The translations under genes and the position numbers were made by a program. 64,000 bases of DNA from Flavobacterium sp. 245 (lineage in GTDB: Bacteria; Bacteroidota; Bacteroidia; Flavobacteriales; Flavobacteriaceae). The notes below the pieces were generated by a model. The model saw nothing but the letters and a program-made list of their open reading frames with translations, made no database searches and was not told the DNA's origin. Positions 36,216 to 46,103 of the stretch are shown piece after piece (positions within the stretch are counted from its first letter, which is position 1; each line of letters starts with the position of its first letter). The stretch is from assembly GCF_004362055.1 (NCBI RefSeq), contig NZ_SNXB01000010.1:62001-126000 (forward strand), read 5' to 3'.

Positions 36216-37124
36216 TTATGCTTTAAAATTCTTCTTAATTCCAAAGAAATCTAATACCCTTATTGTCGATATCATGGTTGATAAATAAACTTTTGCTAAT
36301 TCAGATTTTATGCTTTTCTTCTTCGTTAAATTAATAAAAACCTCTTTTTTGAATTTACCTAGATTAGAGGTATTCAAACAATCCTGAGCAATCGAAATTG
36401 TTTCGGTTAAAGAGTGTGCCGTATGCCACCAGCCACAAGGAATAAATAATGTTTCTCCCGGTCCTACAGTAAAAGTAATTGGCGTTAAATTTGTTGAAAG
36501 TGGATATTTTTCAAAATCGATATTTTTTAAATCTGGTATTTCTGAAACCCATAGATTATCTTTTTTTTGATAAATATAGGGCGTTTGACTAGGAGGAATA
36601 ACGGTGAATTCTTTTACTCCCTGCAATTGGGTTATAAAAGCATGAAGACATAAATAATCGTAATGCACATAAGGAAATACGCCTCCTGGACTGCCAAAAA
36701 ATATTTCTAATGTTTGAGCAGTACCTGTAAATCTTTTTGATATTAATTTGCTGTGCGTCCAGTCTGGCAAAGAATATTTAAATCGTGGCGACACATCAGG
36801 TATTAGTTCTGGATAGTCGGCGTCCATTTGAAGCTTGCAAGGATAAGGCGCAGGATTTTCTACTGTCGAAGTTTCCATCAAGTCGATGTAATCTTTCAGT
36901 TTGAATTTTTTCCCTTCTACGTTAACTTCTCTGTCTCCATAAGTAGATCTGAAGAATTCTAAAGAAAATTTTTCCTTTGCGTTCCAGCCTTCACAAGCAT
37001 CGCCAATTACCACAGGATAATTAGCAAATAAATGATTTTTAGAGAATTCATCATATGTCATACCATGTTTTTTTTCAACAACATAATCTCCTACACGAAT
37101 TAATTCAATTGTTTTAGCAGTCAT
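36216..37124 (-). CDS. JmjC/cupin_8-type 2-oxoglutarate-dependent oxygenase
   Basis: 302 residues, cytosolic. The iron triad is visible: H154-Y155-D156 in VHYDYLCL and the distal H234 in GWWHTAHS, within the double-stranded beta-helix. LQGVKEFTVIPPSQ and GETLFIPCGWWH are typical of FIH-like cupin_8 hydroxylases. Such enzymes hydroxylate amino-acid side chains with Fe(II), O2 and 2-oxoglutarate. It lies between the two megasynthase genes on the same strand with gaps of 17 and 33 bases, so it is probably a tailoring enzyme acting on a carrier-bound or free intermediate. Confidence 0.85.
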   Translation of the reverse strand: MTAKTIELIRVGDYVVEKKHGMTYDEFSKNHLFANYPVVIGDACEGWNAKEKFSLEFFRSTYGDREVNVEGKKFKLKDYIDLMETSTVENPAPYPCKLQMDADYPELIPDVSPRFKYSLPDWTHSKLISKRFTGTAQTLEIFFGSPGGVFPYVHYDYLCLHAFITQLQGVKEFTVIPPSQTPYIYQKKDNLWVSEIPDLKNIDFEKYPLSTNLTPITFTVGPGETLFIPCGWWHTAHSLTETISIAQDCLNTSNLGKFKKEVFINLTKKKSIKSELAKVYLSTMISTIRVLDFFGIKKNFKA

Positions 37125-37141
37125 AATTTAGTATTAGGGGT

Positions 37142-40100
37142 TTATAAATCAAGTTTAACATATTCGCCTTTTTTATTCGAATCTGCGATAAACCAAGCCG
37201 GATTACCATCTTTGTCTCTTCCTAGTTTTGCTCCGTTTACTGGTGGTTTATTGATAACAACTGAATTATTTGGTGTTTTCGATGAAATAGATTCCGATTT
37301 ATTAGTAGTGAAGAATCCAGCTGAAACCATTTTATTAAGGCATTTTTTGAAAGTTTGAATTATTTGGTTAATGTCTTCTTCTTTATAAGCTTCAGTCAAA
37401 AAGCAAGGGAAGCCATCCCAGATATGAATTCCGTTTTCACGAAGTAAAGTGAATAGCAATTCGCCGTAAAGTACATCGTCATTAAACTTAAGTCGCCATA
37501 GAGAACCAAAATGATTAATTGTCATTGGCAGTTCTTTTGCTTTGATTTCTGTATTTAATGCGGCTGCTAAGCGACTAGTCATATTATTTAGTCTTTCTTG
37601 TAAATCTGGTCCTTGTTTTTTAAGATGAGTTAGGACTGCTTTTGATGCAGCAAGTGCCAACGGATGCCTTACAAAAGTACCTGCGAAGTATGTAACGCCA
37701 ATTTCTGGAATAGAATCATCACCATATTGCCAATGGCCGCCATCAAGTGCATCCATATATTTTCGTTTTCCGGCAATAGCACCAATTGAAAGTCCGCCAC
37801 CAATTACTTTTCCATAAGTTGCGATATCGGCCTGAATATTAAAAAGGGCCTGGATGCCTCCTGGATGCATACGGAATCCTGTAATAACCTCATCAAAAAT
37901 TAGTGGTACGTCAGTCTCGGCAGTTAGTTCTCTCAGCTTATTTAAAAATGCTATTGGCTGAAATTCTGGTCTTCTGCTTTGAACCGGTTCCACTAAAACA
38001 GCAGCCAGTTCATCTGCTCGTTCTCGTATAATACGAAGACTTTCCTCTGTTCCATATTCTAAAATGAGTATGTTTTGAACAGATTCAGGCATAATTCCAG
38101 GAGCTGCAGGAAAAGAAATTAATTTTTTTGAGCCACGAACCAAAACTTCATCTATTATACCATGATAAGAGCCAGAAAACGCAACTATCAATGAGCGTCC
38201 AGTAACAGTTCGGGCTATTCGAATTGCACCTAAAACAGCTTCAGAACCGGTATTACACAGTGCAGCGCGATCTTGTTTTGTAAACTCACACAGCAATTCA
38301 CAAACTTCTCCAGCTAATGGGTGTTGCGGTCCTACTTCAAATCCGTCTTCGATTTGTTGATGAAGCACTTCTTTGATAAAATCGGGCTGATAGCCAAAAA
38401 AGCAAGATCCAAATCCATTAAGTGTGTCAATGTAGACGTTTCCATCTAAATCCCATAAACGATTTCCACTGGATTTTTCGATGACAATCGGATAAACTAT
38501 TTCTTTAGTTAAAGGTTTAAATCCAGAAACAACTCTTGGATCTGCCATAAAACTTCTATTTTTTTGAGCATAGGATTTACTTTTTCCGGTTTTTGCAGTG
38601 TAAGTAGCTATTAATTCATTTAGAAATTCCTTTTGAGAAGTACTCATTTCCTTTGTTTGTTTCTCAATTCTAGGAGATGCTCCAAAAGGTTTTTGATGTT
38701 CAGAAATTTCTTCAGGTGTTCTTACTTCTTCAACTGTATTTCCAATTTTTATATCAGTCTCAGATTGTTGAAATGTTTCCTGATGCATTTCGTTAGACTC
38801 CACTGCAGTATTACCCTGAAGAAGTTCCATTTGTTTTCCTAAAAGCTGCAGTTGCTGCGCGATCAACCCTAAAGCCGTATTGCTCGTATTGTTGAATGTA
38901 GGAGAAGCTAGATTGGCAGTTGCTGTTGGGGCAGCAATTACGTTTGAAACTATTTTTGTTGGTTCGATGCTTTTATACTCCTCTTGTGGAAGATTTAGAT
39001 CAAGATAATCTGCCAAAAGAGAGGGTGAACTAAATTCTTCATTGAGTTGTCGAAAGGTTATGGCAATTTTAAAATCTTTTTTTAACCTTATGGCAAGCTG
39101 AGTAAGCGTTAATGAATCCATTCCAAGGTCAAGAAAACTTTGAGAAGATGCATCATTTGGGTAATCTATACCAGATGTTTGACTTACAATTGAAGAAATG
39201 TTGTTAAGTATAGTAGTTTTTCTCATAGGTTTGTTTCCATTTAGTTTACTAATCGAATTTTGTATTATGTCTGTATTTTTTGCGTTTATAGCAACAGAAA
39301 CCGGTATTGAATTTTGCATTTGCACCAAAGGGGGGTCGATCCAGCAGCGTTTCCGATCGAACACGTAGCTTGGTAATTCAACTTTTTGCCTGTCTTGCCC
39401 GCTATAAAAAGCATTCCAGTCTGGATCAATTCCTTTCTGCCATAGTTCACCTAAGGTCTGCAAAACAGAATTGTATTCATTCATCTTATTTTTAGGTGCT
39501 GCTAAACTTGTAAATGCAGGGATTATTTTTCCTGTTGCCTGCTGTTTCGTCAAAGTAGTTAATGTGTGCCCTGGACCAATTTCGATAAAAATAGGATCTT
39601 CTAACTTTAGCAAGACATCTGCTGCAGGTGCAAATCTCACTGTACTGCGCAAATGGTCTGACCAGTATTTTGAACTAACAGCTTCTTCATCTTTAAGCCA
39701 GGATCCTGTAACAGTAGAAACAATGGGCATAGTAGGCTTATTAAGACGTGCCTTTTTTACTTCATTTTCAAAGACTTCCAATACTGGATCCATCATTGAT
39801 GAATGAAATGCATGACTGGTGAAAAGCAAGTTATTAGCAATTTCTATCGCATCTAATGATTTGGCAAACTCTTTTATGTGACTATCTTTTCCAGCAACGA
39901 CACATAAAAAATCAGAATTAATAGCCGCTAGAGAAAGCGTTTTTGGGAGAAGCTCTTTTAATTTGTCTTCATGAAGTCTTACGGAAAGCATGCTTCCTGC
40001 AGGAAGTTCATTGACTAGACGTCCTCTAACTGCAATTAAATGCAACGCATCTTCTAGACTAAAAATGCCTGCCAAATGAGCCACTACAAATTCTCCAATA

Positions 40101-43100
40101 CTATGGCCACAGTATACGGTTGGCTTTATTCCCCAGCTTAACCAAAGTTGTGATAATGCGTATTCTGTTACAAACAACGCAGGTTGTGTGAAACGGGTTT
40201 CTTTCAATCTTGTCTCCGTCTCTGGTGTTACGATTTCTGGATATAGAATTTCACGAATGTCTAATGACAACTCATCCAGTAAGATTGTTGCACATTTGTC
40301 GATTGCATCTTTATAAACGGGCTCATTTTTATAAAGATTAATTCCCATTTGAGAAAATTGAGAGCCTTGACCAGGGAAAAGAAAAACTAGTTCTCCTGGG
40401 GCAATCTTTAAGACCGCATTTTTGATATTGTTTTTTTGATCCGAAAGAAGCTCCCGACTTGCATCTGTATTGCTTTCGGATAGAAGAAAACTTCTGTACG
40501 CAAAAGTCTCTCTAGTTTTATTTAGTGAAAAAGCAACATCTGCCAATGATAAATCAGGTTTTGATTGAAGAAAATTACCTAATTCCGTTTCATAACCTTT
40601 AGCACTTTTTTCTGATTTGGAGGACCACATCAACAGTTGCAAGGGACGGCTCGGACTCGATTTTTTCTGTTCAGTCGGGTATTCTTCTACAACAATATGG
40701 ACATTAGTGCCACCAACTCCAAAGGAACTCACACCGGCTCGTAATGGTTCGTTTGAATTCCAATTGCGTAATGATGCATTTACAAAAAACGGACTATCTT
40801 CAAAATTAATTGCTGGATTGGGTTTATTGAATCCTAATGAAGGCGGAATAACCTTGTTGTTCATTGCCAGAATTGTTTTTATTAATCCGGCAACACCAGC
40901 GGCTGCAGTAAGATGTCCCATATTACTTTTTATCGACCCTAAGGCACAAAAGTTATTTATGTCCTGTTCTCCAAAAGCCATTTTAAGTCCTTCGATTTCT
41001 ATAGGATCACCTAGCGGCGTTGCGGTTCCGTGAGTTTCAACATAACTGATTGAATTGGGTGAAACTCGTGCATCTTGAATTGCTTTCGTTATAGCAAGAG
41101 CTTGTCCTTCAACGCTTGGAGCCGTAAAACTTCCTTTACTGCCCCCATCATTTGTAACTCCTATGCCTTTTATAATACCGTATATTTTGTCACCATCTTT
41201 TTGGGCTGTATCTAAACTTTTTAAAAGCACAACTCCAGCTCCATCGCTAAATACAGTTCCTTTTCCTAAAGCATCAAAAGAACGGCAATGCCCATCAGGA
41301 CTCAACATCGAACCTTCCTGATAAAGATGTCCGCTAAAAATAGGAGCGGTAATGCTTGAACCTCCGGCAAGTGCGATGTCGCATTGACCATTTCGGATAG
41401 CTTCTACAGCCTCGGCGATAGCAAGCAAGGAGGTTGAGCAGGCAGAATGAACACTAACCGCTGGACCTTTTAAGTTCAAATGATAAGCTGTTCTTGTAGA
41501 AATATAATCTTTTTCGTTAACAGTTTCTGCTTGCAGGTATCCAATTTGATCTATTATTTCAGTATTAGGTAATATATTTTTTTTATAATAGGTGTTGGCG
41601 CCAGTACCTGCATAAACGCCTATTGTGCCTTTGTAATGTTTCGGCAAATAACCAGTTTGCTCAAGAGATTCCCAAGCAATTTCCAAGAATATGCGCTGCT
41701 GTGGATCCATTACTTCAGCTAGTTTTGAATTTATTCCAAAAAAGGCAGCATCAAAAGTCTTTGAATTGGGTAAAATGCCACGGGCACTTACATAAAGCGG
41801 ATCATTGCGTAATGATTCTGGAATACTAGGATCAAGCTCTTCAGGTTTGAAAAAAGAAATTGTTTCTTTACCTTCTTTTAATACTTCCCACAACTGGTCT
41901 ATAGTATTTGCTCCTGGAAATCTTCCGGCCATACCAATAATGGCCACATCAGCTGAACCATTCAATTTAGTATCTTTTTTAATGTTGTTTTTAGCCTCCG
42001 TATCTTTTTTAGGTTCTAGATATTCAGCTATTTGAGAAATTGTCGGAAATTGATATAGTTTTGTTACGGGGAGTTTATAGTTGTATTCCTTTAATAAAAC
42101 AGCCACTAATTTTTGAGCCAACAAAGATGTTCCTCCCATTTCAAAAAAATTATCATCAATTCCAATTTTTGGTATATGAAACAAACCAAACCAAGCTTTA
42201 GTAATGTTTTTTTGAATTTCAGTAGTTGCTTTTTTATATAAAGGTGCATTGCTTGGTCTATTGTATTCAGGTGGCGGGAGCATTTTCTTATCAATTTTTC
42301 CACTAGAGGTCCTGGGAAATTCCTTAACTAAGGTAAAGTAGGAGGGAATCATATAATCAGGCAATATGGTTGCTGTTTTTTCACGAATAGCAGCGATATC
42401 AATATTTTCTTGACTGGTTTGAATATAGGCAGCCAATTGAGTTTGCCCTAAAAGATTTGACGCTAATACAACTGTTTGCTGTATGCCAATTAAAGAATTA
42501 ATTGCCAATTCAACTTCAGCCAGTTCTATTCGGTGTCCACTAATTTTAACTTGATCATCTTGACGTCCAAGAAATTCAATATTTCCATCGGGCAAATATT
42601 TAGCTATATCTCCCGAGCGATAAATGCGAATATTTTTGCCGTCGGGTGCTTTCCAATCAAGAAACTTTTCATTGGTTAACTGCTCATTTTTCAAATAGCC
42701 TTCTGCTAGACATTCGCCGGCAATATAGAGTTCGCCAATTTCTCCATTGTCTACAATTTCAAGATTTTGATTGAGAATAAGTATAGAAGTGTTGTAAATA
42801 GGTTTGCCAATTGAGGGTAATGTTGGCCAATAAGCGGGATCACCGTCCAATTTTAATTCAGTAACAACGTGGCACTCCGTAGGCCCATATTGATTATAAA
42901 GAACACAAGTATTCAACTTCGTGAAAAATGCCTGTACTACAGGCGTGATTTTAAGTTGTTCACCAGCGGTCATTATTTCTTTGAGCGAATTAGGAAATAA
43001 GTCTGCACTAAAAGCGGCTTCGGCTAAAGCTTGTAATGCTACAAATGGTAAAAAAAGTCTATTGATTTGTTGCTTTTCAATGAAGTTTATAAGGGCAACC

Positions 43101-43816
43101 ATGTCAAGTCTTAAATATTCTTCAATCAAAACAAGGGTGCCTCCTGTACTTAAAGTTGCCATAATTTCTTGAAAAGAAACATCAAAAGTTAAAGGAGCAA
43201 ATTGCAAAGTACGTGTTCCATTTGTACTCGTTGATTTTTTGTTTTGCCAATTGATAAGATTTATAAGTGCTCCCTGTCCCATGCATACACCTTTTGGTTC
43301 ACCTGTCGAGCCAGAAGTATACAAAATATATGCAGCATTTTGAGACATTGCGTCTTGATTGCAGTCGGTTTGATTTTGAATGTCATTGTTTTTCAATGAT
43401 TTAAGCCCCAGAGATAACACAGTAGCTTCATCTGTATCATTTGATAAACAGAAGGTTAAATTGGAATTTTTAATGATATTTAATATACGGCTTTTTGGGT
43501 ATCCAAAATCAATTGGGAGATAAGCTTTACCAGCTTTTAAAATAGCCAACATAAAGATAATTTGCTCTACACCTCGTGTTGTAGAGAGTCCGATTATGTT
43601 TTCGTTTTTTGCTTGTTTTAAAAGAGAAAGATGAGCTTTTGAAGCGGCTTGCTCTAATTCACTGTAAGTTACCTGTTTTTTGTCAAACTCCAGGGCAATG
43701 GAATTAGGATGCATTTCTACTTGTTTGGCAAACAGTTCATATAATGTGTTTATGGGATGAGAGTTTTTTGTATCTCGCATCTTATTATGAGTATTATTAT
43801 TGTTAGGTCTTATCAT
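37142..43816 (-). CDS. Hybrid NRPS/PKS: A-T-KS-AT-ACP-aminotransferase
   Basis: 2224 residues; ATG at 43816, or alternatively residue 13 at 43780. Adenylation (about 20-520) has ILYTSGSTGEPKG and NQYGPTECHVVT; its specificity code reads D-V-Q-F-M-A-Q-V-V. T1 has S564 (MGGTSLLA). The ketosynthase (about 625-1045) has C793 (SACSTS), VETHGT and KSNMGH. The acyltransferase (about 1145-1440) has S1239 (GHSIGE) and HAFH, marking malonyl-CoA. The ACP has S1568 (LGMDSLT). A Gln/Glu-rich linker leads to a class III PLP aminotransferase (about 1790-2150) with DEVITGFR and K2003. There is no KR, DH or ER. An aminoacyl starter is extended once and the beta-keto group turned into an amine, as in mycosubtilin/iturin and microcystin synthases. 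The tail DGNPAWFIADS matches the linker that leads into a C domain in such synthases. Confidence 0.95.
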   Translation of the reverse strand: MIRPNNNNTHNKMRDTKNSHPINTLYELFAKQVEMHPNSIALEFDKKQVTYSELEQAASKAHLSLLKQAKNENIIGLSTTRGVEQIIFMLAILKAGKAYLPIDFGYPKSRILNIIKNSNLTFCLSNDTDEATVLSLGLKSLKNNDIQNQTDCNQDAMSQNAAYILYTSGSTGEPKGVCMGQGALINLINWQNKKSTSTNGTRTLQFAPLTFDVSFQEIMATLSTGGTLVLIEEYLRLDMVALINFIEKQQINRLFLPFVALQALAEAAFSADLFPNSLKEIMTAGEQLKITPVVQAFFTKLNTCVLYNQYGPTECHVVTELKLDGDPAYWPTLPSIGKPIYNTSILILNQNLEIVDNGEIGELYIAGECLAEGYLKNEQLTNEKFLDWKAPDGKNIRIYRSGDIAKYLPDGNIEFLGRQDDQVKISGHRIELAEVELAINSLIGIQQTVVLASNLLGQTQLAAYIQTSQENIDIAAIREKTATILPDYMIPSYFTLVKEFPRTSSGKIDKKMLPPPEYNRPSNAPLYKKATTEIQKNITKAWFGLFHIPKIGIDDNFFEMGGTSLLAQKLVAVLLKEYNYKLPVTKLYQFPTISQIAEYLEPKKDTEAKNNIKKDTKLNGSADVAIIGMAGRFPGANTIDQLWEVLKEGKETISFFKPEELDPSIPESLRNDPLYVSARGILPNSKTFDAAFFGINSKLAEVMDPQQRIFLEIAWESLEQTGYLPKHYKGTIGVYAGTGANTYYKKNILPNTEIIDQIGYLQAETVNEKDYISTRTAYHLNLKGPAVSVHSACSTSLLAIAEAVEAIRNGQCDIALAGGSSITAPIFSGHLYQEGSMLSPDGHCRSFDALGKGTVFSDGAGVVLLKSLDTAQKDGDKIYGIIKGIGVTNDGGSKGSFTAPSVEGQALAITKAIQDARVSPNSISYVETHGTATPLGDPIEIEGLKMAFGEQDINNFCALGSIKSNMGHLTAAAGVAGLIKTILAMNNKVIPPSLGFNKPNPAINFEDSPFFVNASLRNWNSNEPLRAGVSSFGVGGTNVHIVVEEYPTEQKKSSPSRPLQLLMWSSKSEKSAKGYETELGNFLQSKPDLSLADVAFSLNKTRETFAYRSFLLSESNTDASRELLSDQKNNIKNAVLKIAPGELVFLFPGQGSQFSQMGINLYKNEPVYKDAIDKCATILLDELSLDIREILYPEIVTPETETRLKETRFTQPALFVTEYALSQLWLSWGIKPTVYCGHSIGEFVVAHLAGIFSLEDALHLIAVRGRLVNELPAGSMLSVRLHEDKLKELLPKTLSLAAINSDFLCVVAGKDSHIKEFAKSLDAIEIANNLLFTSHAFHSSMMDPVLEVFENEVKKARLNKPTMPIVSTVTGSWLKDEEAVSSKYWSDHLRSTVRFAPAADVLLKLEDPIFIEIGPGHTLTTLTKQQATGKIIPAFTSLAAPKNKMNEYNSVLQTLGELWQKGIDPDWNAFYSGQDRQKVELPSYVFDRKRCWIDPPLVQMQNSIPVSVAINAKNTDIIQNSISKLNGNKPMRKTTILNNISSIVSQTSGIDYPNDASSQSFLDLGMDSLTLTQLAIRLKKDFKIAITFRQLNEEFSSPSLLADYLDLNLPQEEYKSIEPTKIVSNVIAAPTATANLASPTFNNTSNTALGLIAQQLQLLGKQMELLQGNTAVESNEMHQETFQQSETDIKIGNTVEEVRTPEEISEHQKPFGASPRIEKQTKEMSTSQKEFLNELIATYTAKTGKSKSYAQKNRSFMADPRVVSGFKPLTKEIVYPIVIEKSSGNRLWDLDGNVYIDTLNGFGSCFFGYQPDFIKEVLHQQIEDGFEVGPQHPLAGEVCELLCEFTKQDRAALCNTGSEAVLGAIRIARTVTGRSLIVAFSGSYHGIIDEVLVRGSKKLISFPAAPGIMPESVQNILILEYGTEESLRIIRERADELAAVLVEPVQSRRPEFQPIAFLNKLRELTAETDVPLIFDEVITGFRMHPGGIQALFNIQADIATYGKVIGGGLSIGAIAGKRKYMDALDGGHWQYGDDSIPEIGVTYFAGTFVRHPLALAASKAVLTHLKKQGPDLQERLNNMTSRLAAALNTEIKAKELPMTINHFGSLWRLKFNDDVLYGELLFTLLRENGIHIWDGFPCFLTEAYKEEDINQIIQTFKKCLNKMVSAGFFTTNKSESISSKTPNNSVVINKPPVNGAKLGRDKDGNPAWFIADSNKKGEYVKLDL

Positions 43817-44827
43817 CGTAATTTCTTTAAAAAATTAAAAGTCTGCAAAATACTATTGATAAAAATATAGCAAGGAAAACGCAAGGTTATCGCAAGCCAA
43901 CTAGTGGAATAAAAATCATTTTTGTCTTTACAATTTCCCGTATAAAGAATAATAAAAGGTTGAAAAAAAAACAGTTTATTGGCTTTTTTGTTACATTGTT
44001 TTCACTGTTTTAATGAATATCGTTCATTTTTTAATCAAATCAAGGAAAATTATTTCATTAAAACTTGTAATTTCTATATAAAGCTGTTATTATCGATTAA
44101 AAGCATGTTTTGGGTTATATCACGCAAATTTTATATAATTATTGCACGATTCTTTTGAGCAAAATTTATTACAGAGTTTTGTTTCCAAATATGCTATTTA
44201 TTAAAGATTATTATCTCAACTACTATGGATTTGCAAGTTTGAAAAATTCAGTAATTTTCTTTTTTGTTGACATTAATGATTTTTTTTGCTTGCCAATTCC
44301 CTATTGATAAAAGCTCTAGTATGTTTCCTGCTTTTTTAAACTAAAAATGACTTACAGTAATTGAAACAGCACATGATAAAGAGGAGCGACTTTAAATTAA
44401 AAGGCACCTGGCTAATAGTTTGCATGTAAGTTGTTGTTTATTAAGTATTTATAAGTTGATGAATTGCGAAATTCGTATTTTAACGTACCGTAACTATCAA
44501 TTAAAAAAAAATATGCAGTATAATTTACAAATTAAGCAAAAAATGTCTCCTGACATAATTATCAAAACAGATCAGCGTTAGTTATATATACCCCGCAGAT
44601 GTTTTACAAAATCAAGTATTTAATTTATCGAATAATTCCCAGAGCGATAGGATTAATAATTTTTAATTAAAGTGCAAAAAAATCATAAAATTGGCTTTTT
44701 AGATGTAAGTAAATAGTCATTAAAATACTACATTTTGTGTGCTTTATCGGAAATAAATTTTATTATATCGATTTAATTTTGAAATTAAATATTTTTGCAG
44801 TATAAAAATATAAAGAATTAATAAACT
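43817..44827. other. 1-kb divergent regulatory region of the PKS/NRPS operon
   Basis: Between the megasynthase gene (minus) and the T9SS-tail operon (plus). Very AT-rich. A 65-codon frame at 44110-44307 has no coding character. No terminator or clear operator was found, so the promoter of the biosynthetic operon is not localised. Confidence 0.45.
44790..44797 (+). promoter_or_regulatory. -7 promoter element before the T9SS-tail operon
   Basis: TATTTTTG is a full match to TAnnTTTG about 30 bases before the GTG start at 44828. No good TTG is seen at -33, so the call is tentative. Confidence 0.3.
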
Positions 44828-45355
44828 GTGCAGTATCTAAGCTTTCGAAATACTAGTTTCCTTATAATCACTATGTTACTGTTCTCTTTTAAAGGGATTA
44901 GTCAAAATACACAAGGGAGTGATACTGATATAATGGAAACTATTATTCCATCAGGAAGTACTGCTACTGGCTCCTCTGGAACAGTATCATATTCTATTGG
45001 GCAAGTATTCTATATGTATATAGGAGAATCCGATTACAAAGTAGCCCAAGGTGTGCAACAGCAAGAAAAAGACAAAGCATTGGACACACCCGATATTGAA
45101 GTACCAATTACAGAATTATTTGTTTTTCCAAATCCTACAACAGACTATGTAAACTTAAGTTTGAAAGGATTGGAAATAGAAAATGGAATACGACATTATA
45201 AGCTTTATGACATTCAAGGGAGACTGCTGCAACAGCGTATAATTAATGAAACTGAAACCCAAATTAGTTTAAGTAATCTTAGTTCATCTTTATATATATT
45301 AACAGTATATATAGATAACCAAGTTTTGAAAACATTTAAAATATTAAAAAATTAA
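44828..45355 (+). CDS. Small T9SS type A sorting-domain protein
   Basis: 175 residues starting with GTG; the first in-frame ATG would fall inside the signal peptide. The signal peptide ends KGISQ. A short region (METIIPSGSTATGSSGTVSYSIGQVFY) common in Bacteroidota T9SS cargo follows. Residues about 95-175 are a sorting tail (LFVFPNPTTDYVNLSL, YKLYDIQGRLLQQ, LSSSLYILTVYIDNQVLKTFKILK). The protein is little more than leader plus tail, so it may be a small surface factor. It is the first gene of a three-gene operon; the next starts five bases after its stop. Confidence 0.8.
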   Translation: MQYLSFRNTSFLIITMLLFSFKGISQNTQGSDTDIMETIIPSGSTATGSSGTVSYSIGQVFYMYIGESDYKVAQGVQQQEKDKALDTPDIEVPITELFVFPNPTTDYVNLSLKGLEIENGIRHYKLYDIQGRLLQQRIINETETQISLSNLSSSLYILTVYIDNQVLKTFKILKN

Positions 45356-45359
45356 AAGA

Positions 45360-46103
45360 ATGAAAATTGCGCTTACAATTGTATTATTATTTGTGGCTTT
45401 TACTGCTAAAGTATTTGCACAGTCACCAGAAAAAATGAGCTATCAGGCAATTATTCGTGGTCAAAATAATAGCTTGGTGGTTAATTCAAAAATAAGTCTT
45501 AAAGTAATTGTGCATCAAGGTACTTCAACAGGCACTGCTGTTTATCAAGAAACACATTCACCTTCTACAAATAGCAATGGTCTTGTTTCTTTGGAAATTG
45601 GAAGTGGAACTGTTGTAACAGGTAATTTTAGTCAGATAGCTTGGGAAAAAGGACCTTACTTTATAGAAACACAAGTAGATGCAACTGGTGGCAGCAATTA
45701 TAACATTATTGGCGTTACACAGCTTTTGAGCGTACCTTATGCTTTGCATGCCAAAACAGCTGACAGATTGATAGGAGGGACCACAACGGCTCCTGCTGTC
45801 AGAGCTACAGTCATTTCATTTACTTCTTCAAGGAGTATTGCCTCCACTGATATAAATAATACAATTGAATGTACGGCATCAGCTACATTTACACTAACTG
45901 CTAATTTTTCGAGCATGTTGGTAGGGGATACAATTAATTTAGAAGCTCATAATGGCGCTATATTGACTATACAAGCCGCGTCAGGTGTAACAATAAATTA
46001 TAATGCAAACGGTAGTGCAAATTTTACGAGCGCTGCTGGGAATGTAAGGTTTGGGTTTCTTAGAAAAACAGGTACAAATTCCTATATTATATCAGGACAA
46101 TGA
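45360..46103 (+). CDS. Secreted adhesin-type protein with the PEKMSYQA N-terminal module
   Basis: 247 residues. A signal peptide ends VFAQ. The mature start SPEKMSYQAIIR, then VYQETHSPSTNSNGLVSLEIG, WEKGPYFIETQVD and TQLLSVPYALHAKTA, form a module found at the front of many secreted Bacteroidota proteins. The C-terminal 100 residues (ASTDINNTIECTASATFTLTANF...INLEAHNGAILTIQAASGVTI...) form beta-strands like phage tail-spike or trimer-tip domains. No enzyme motif. It overlaps the next gene by four bases (ATGA), so translation is coupled. Confidence 0.75.
   Translation: MKIALTIVLLFVAFTAKVFAQSPEKMSYQAIIRGQNNSLVVNSKISLKVIVHQGTSTGTAVYQETHSPSTNSNGLVSLEIGSGTVVTGNFSQIAWEKGPYFIETQVDATGGSNYNIIGVTQLLSVPYALHAKTADRLIGGTTTAPAVRATVISFTSSRSIASTDINNTIECTASATFTLTANFSSMLVGDTINLEAHNGAILTIQAASGVTINYNANGSANFTSAAGNVRFGFLRKTGTNSYIISGQ

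Noticed and set aside
40617..41033. 138-codon plus-strand frame inside the PKS gene
   Set aside because: It lies fully antisense to the conserved ketosynthase domain, a shadow of its codon usage.
31442..43816. Possibility that the biosynthetic locus makes a fatty-acid-type polyketide
   Set aside because: No KR, DH or ER domain is present. Loading is by an amino-acid adenylation domain and an aminotransferase follows the only extension step.
44110..44307. 65-codon plus-strand frame in the 1-kb region upstream of the PKS/NRPS operon
   Set aside because: Phe/Tyr/Ile-rich composition expected of random AT-rich DNA. No start context and no neighbour relation.
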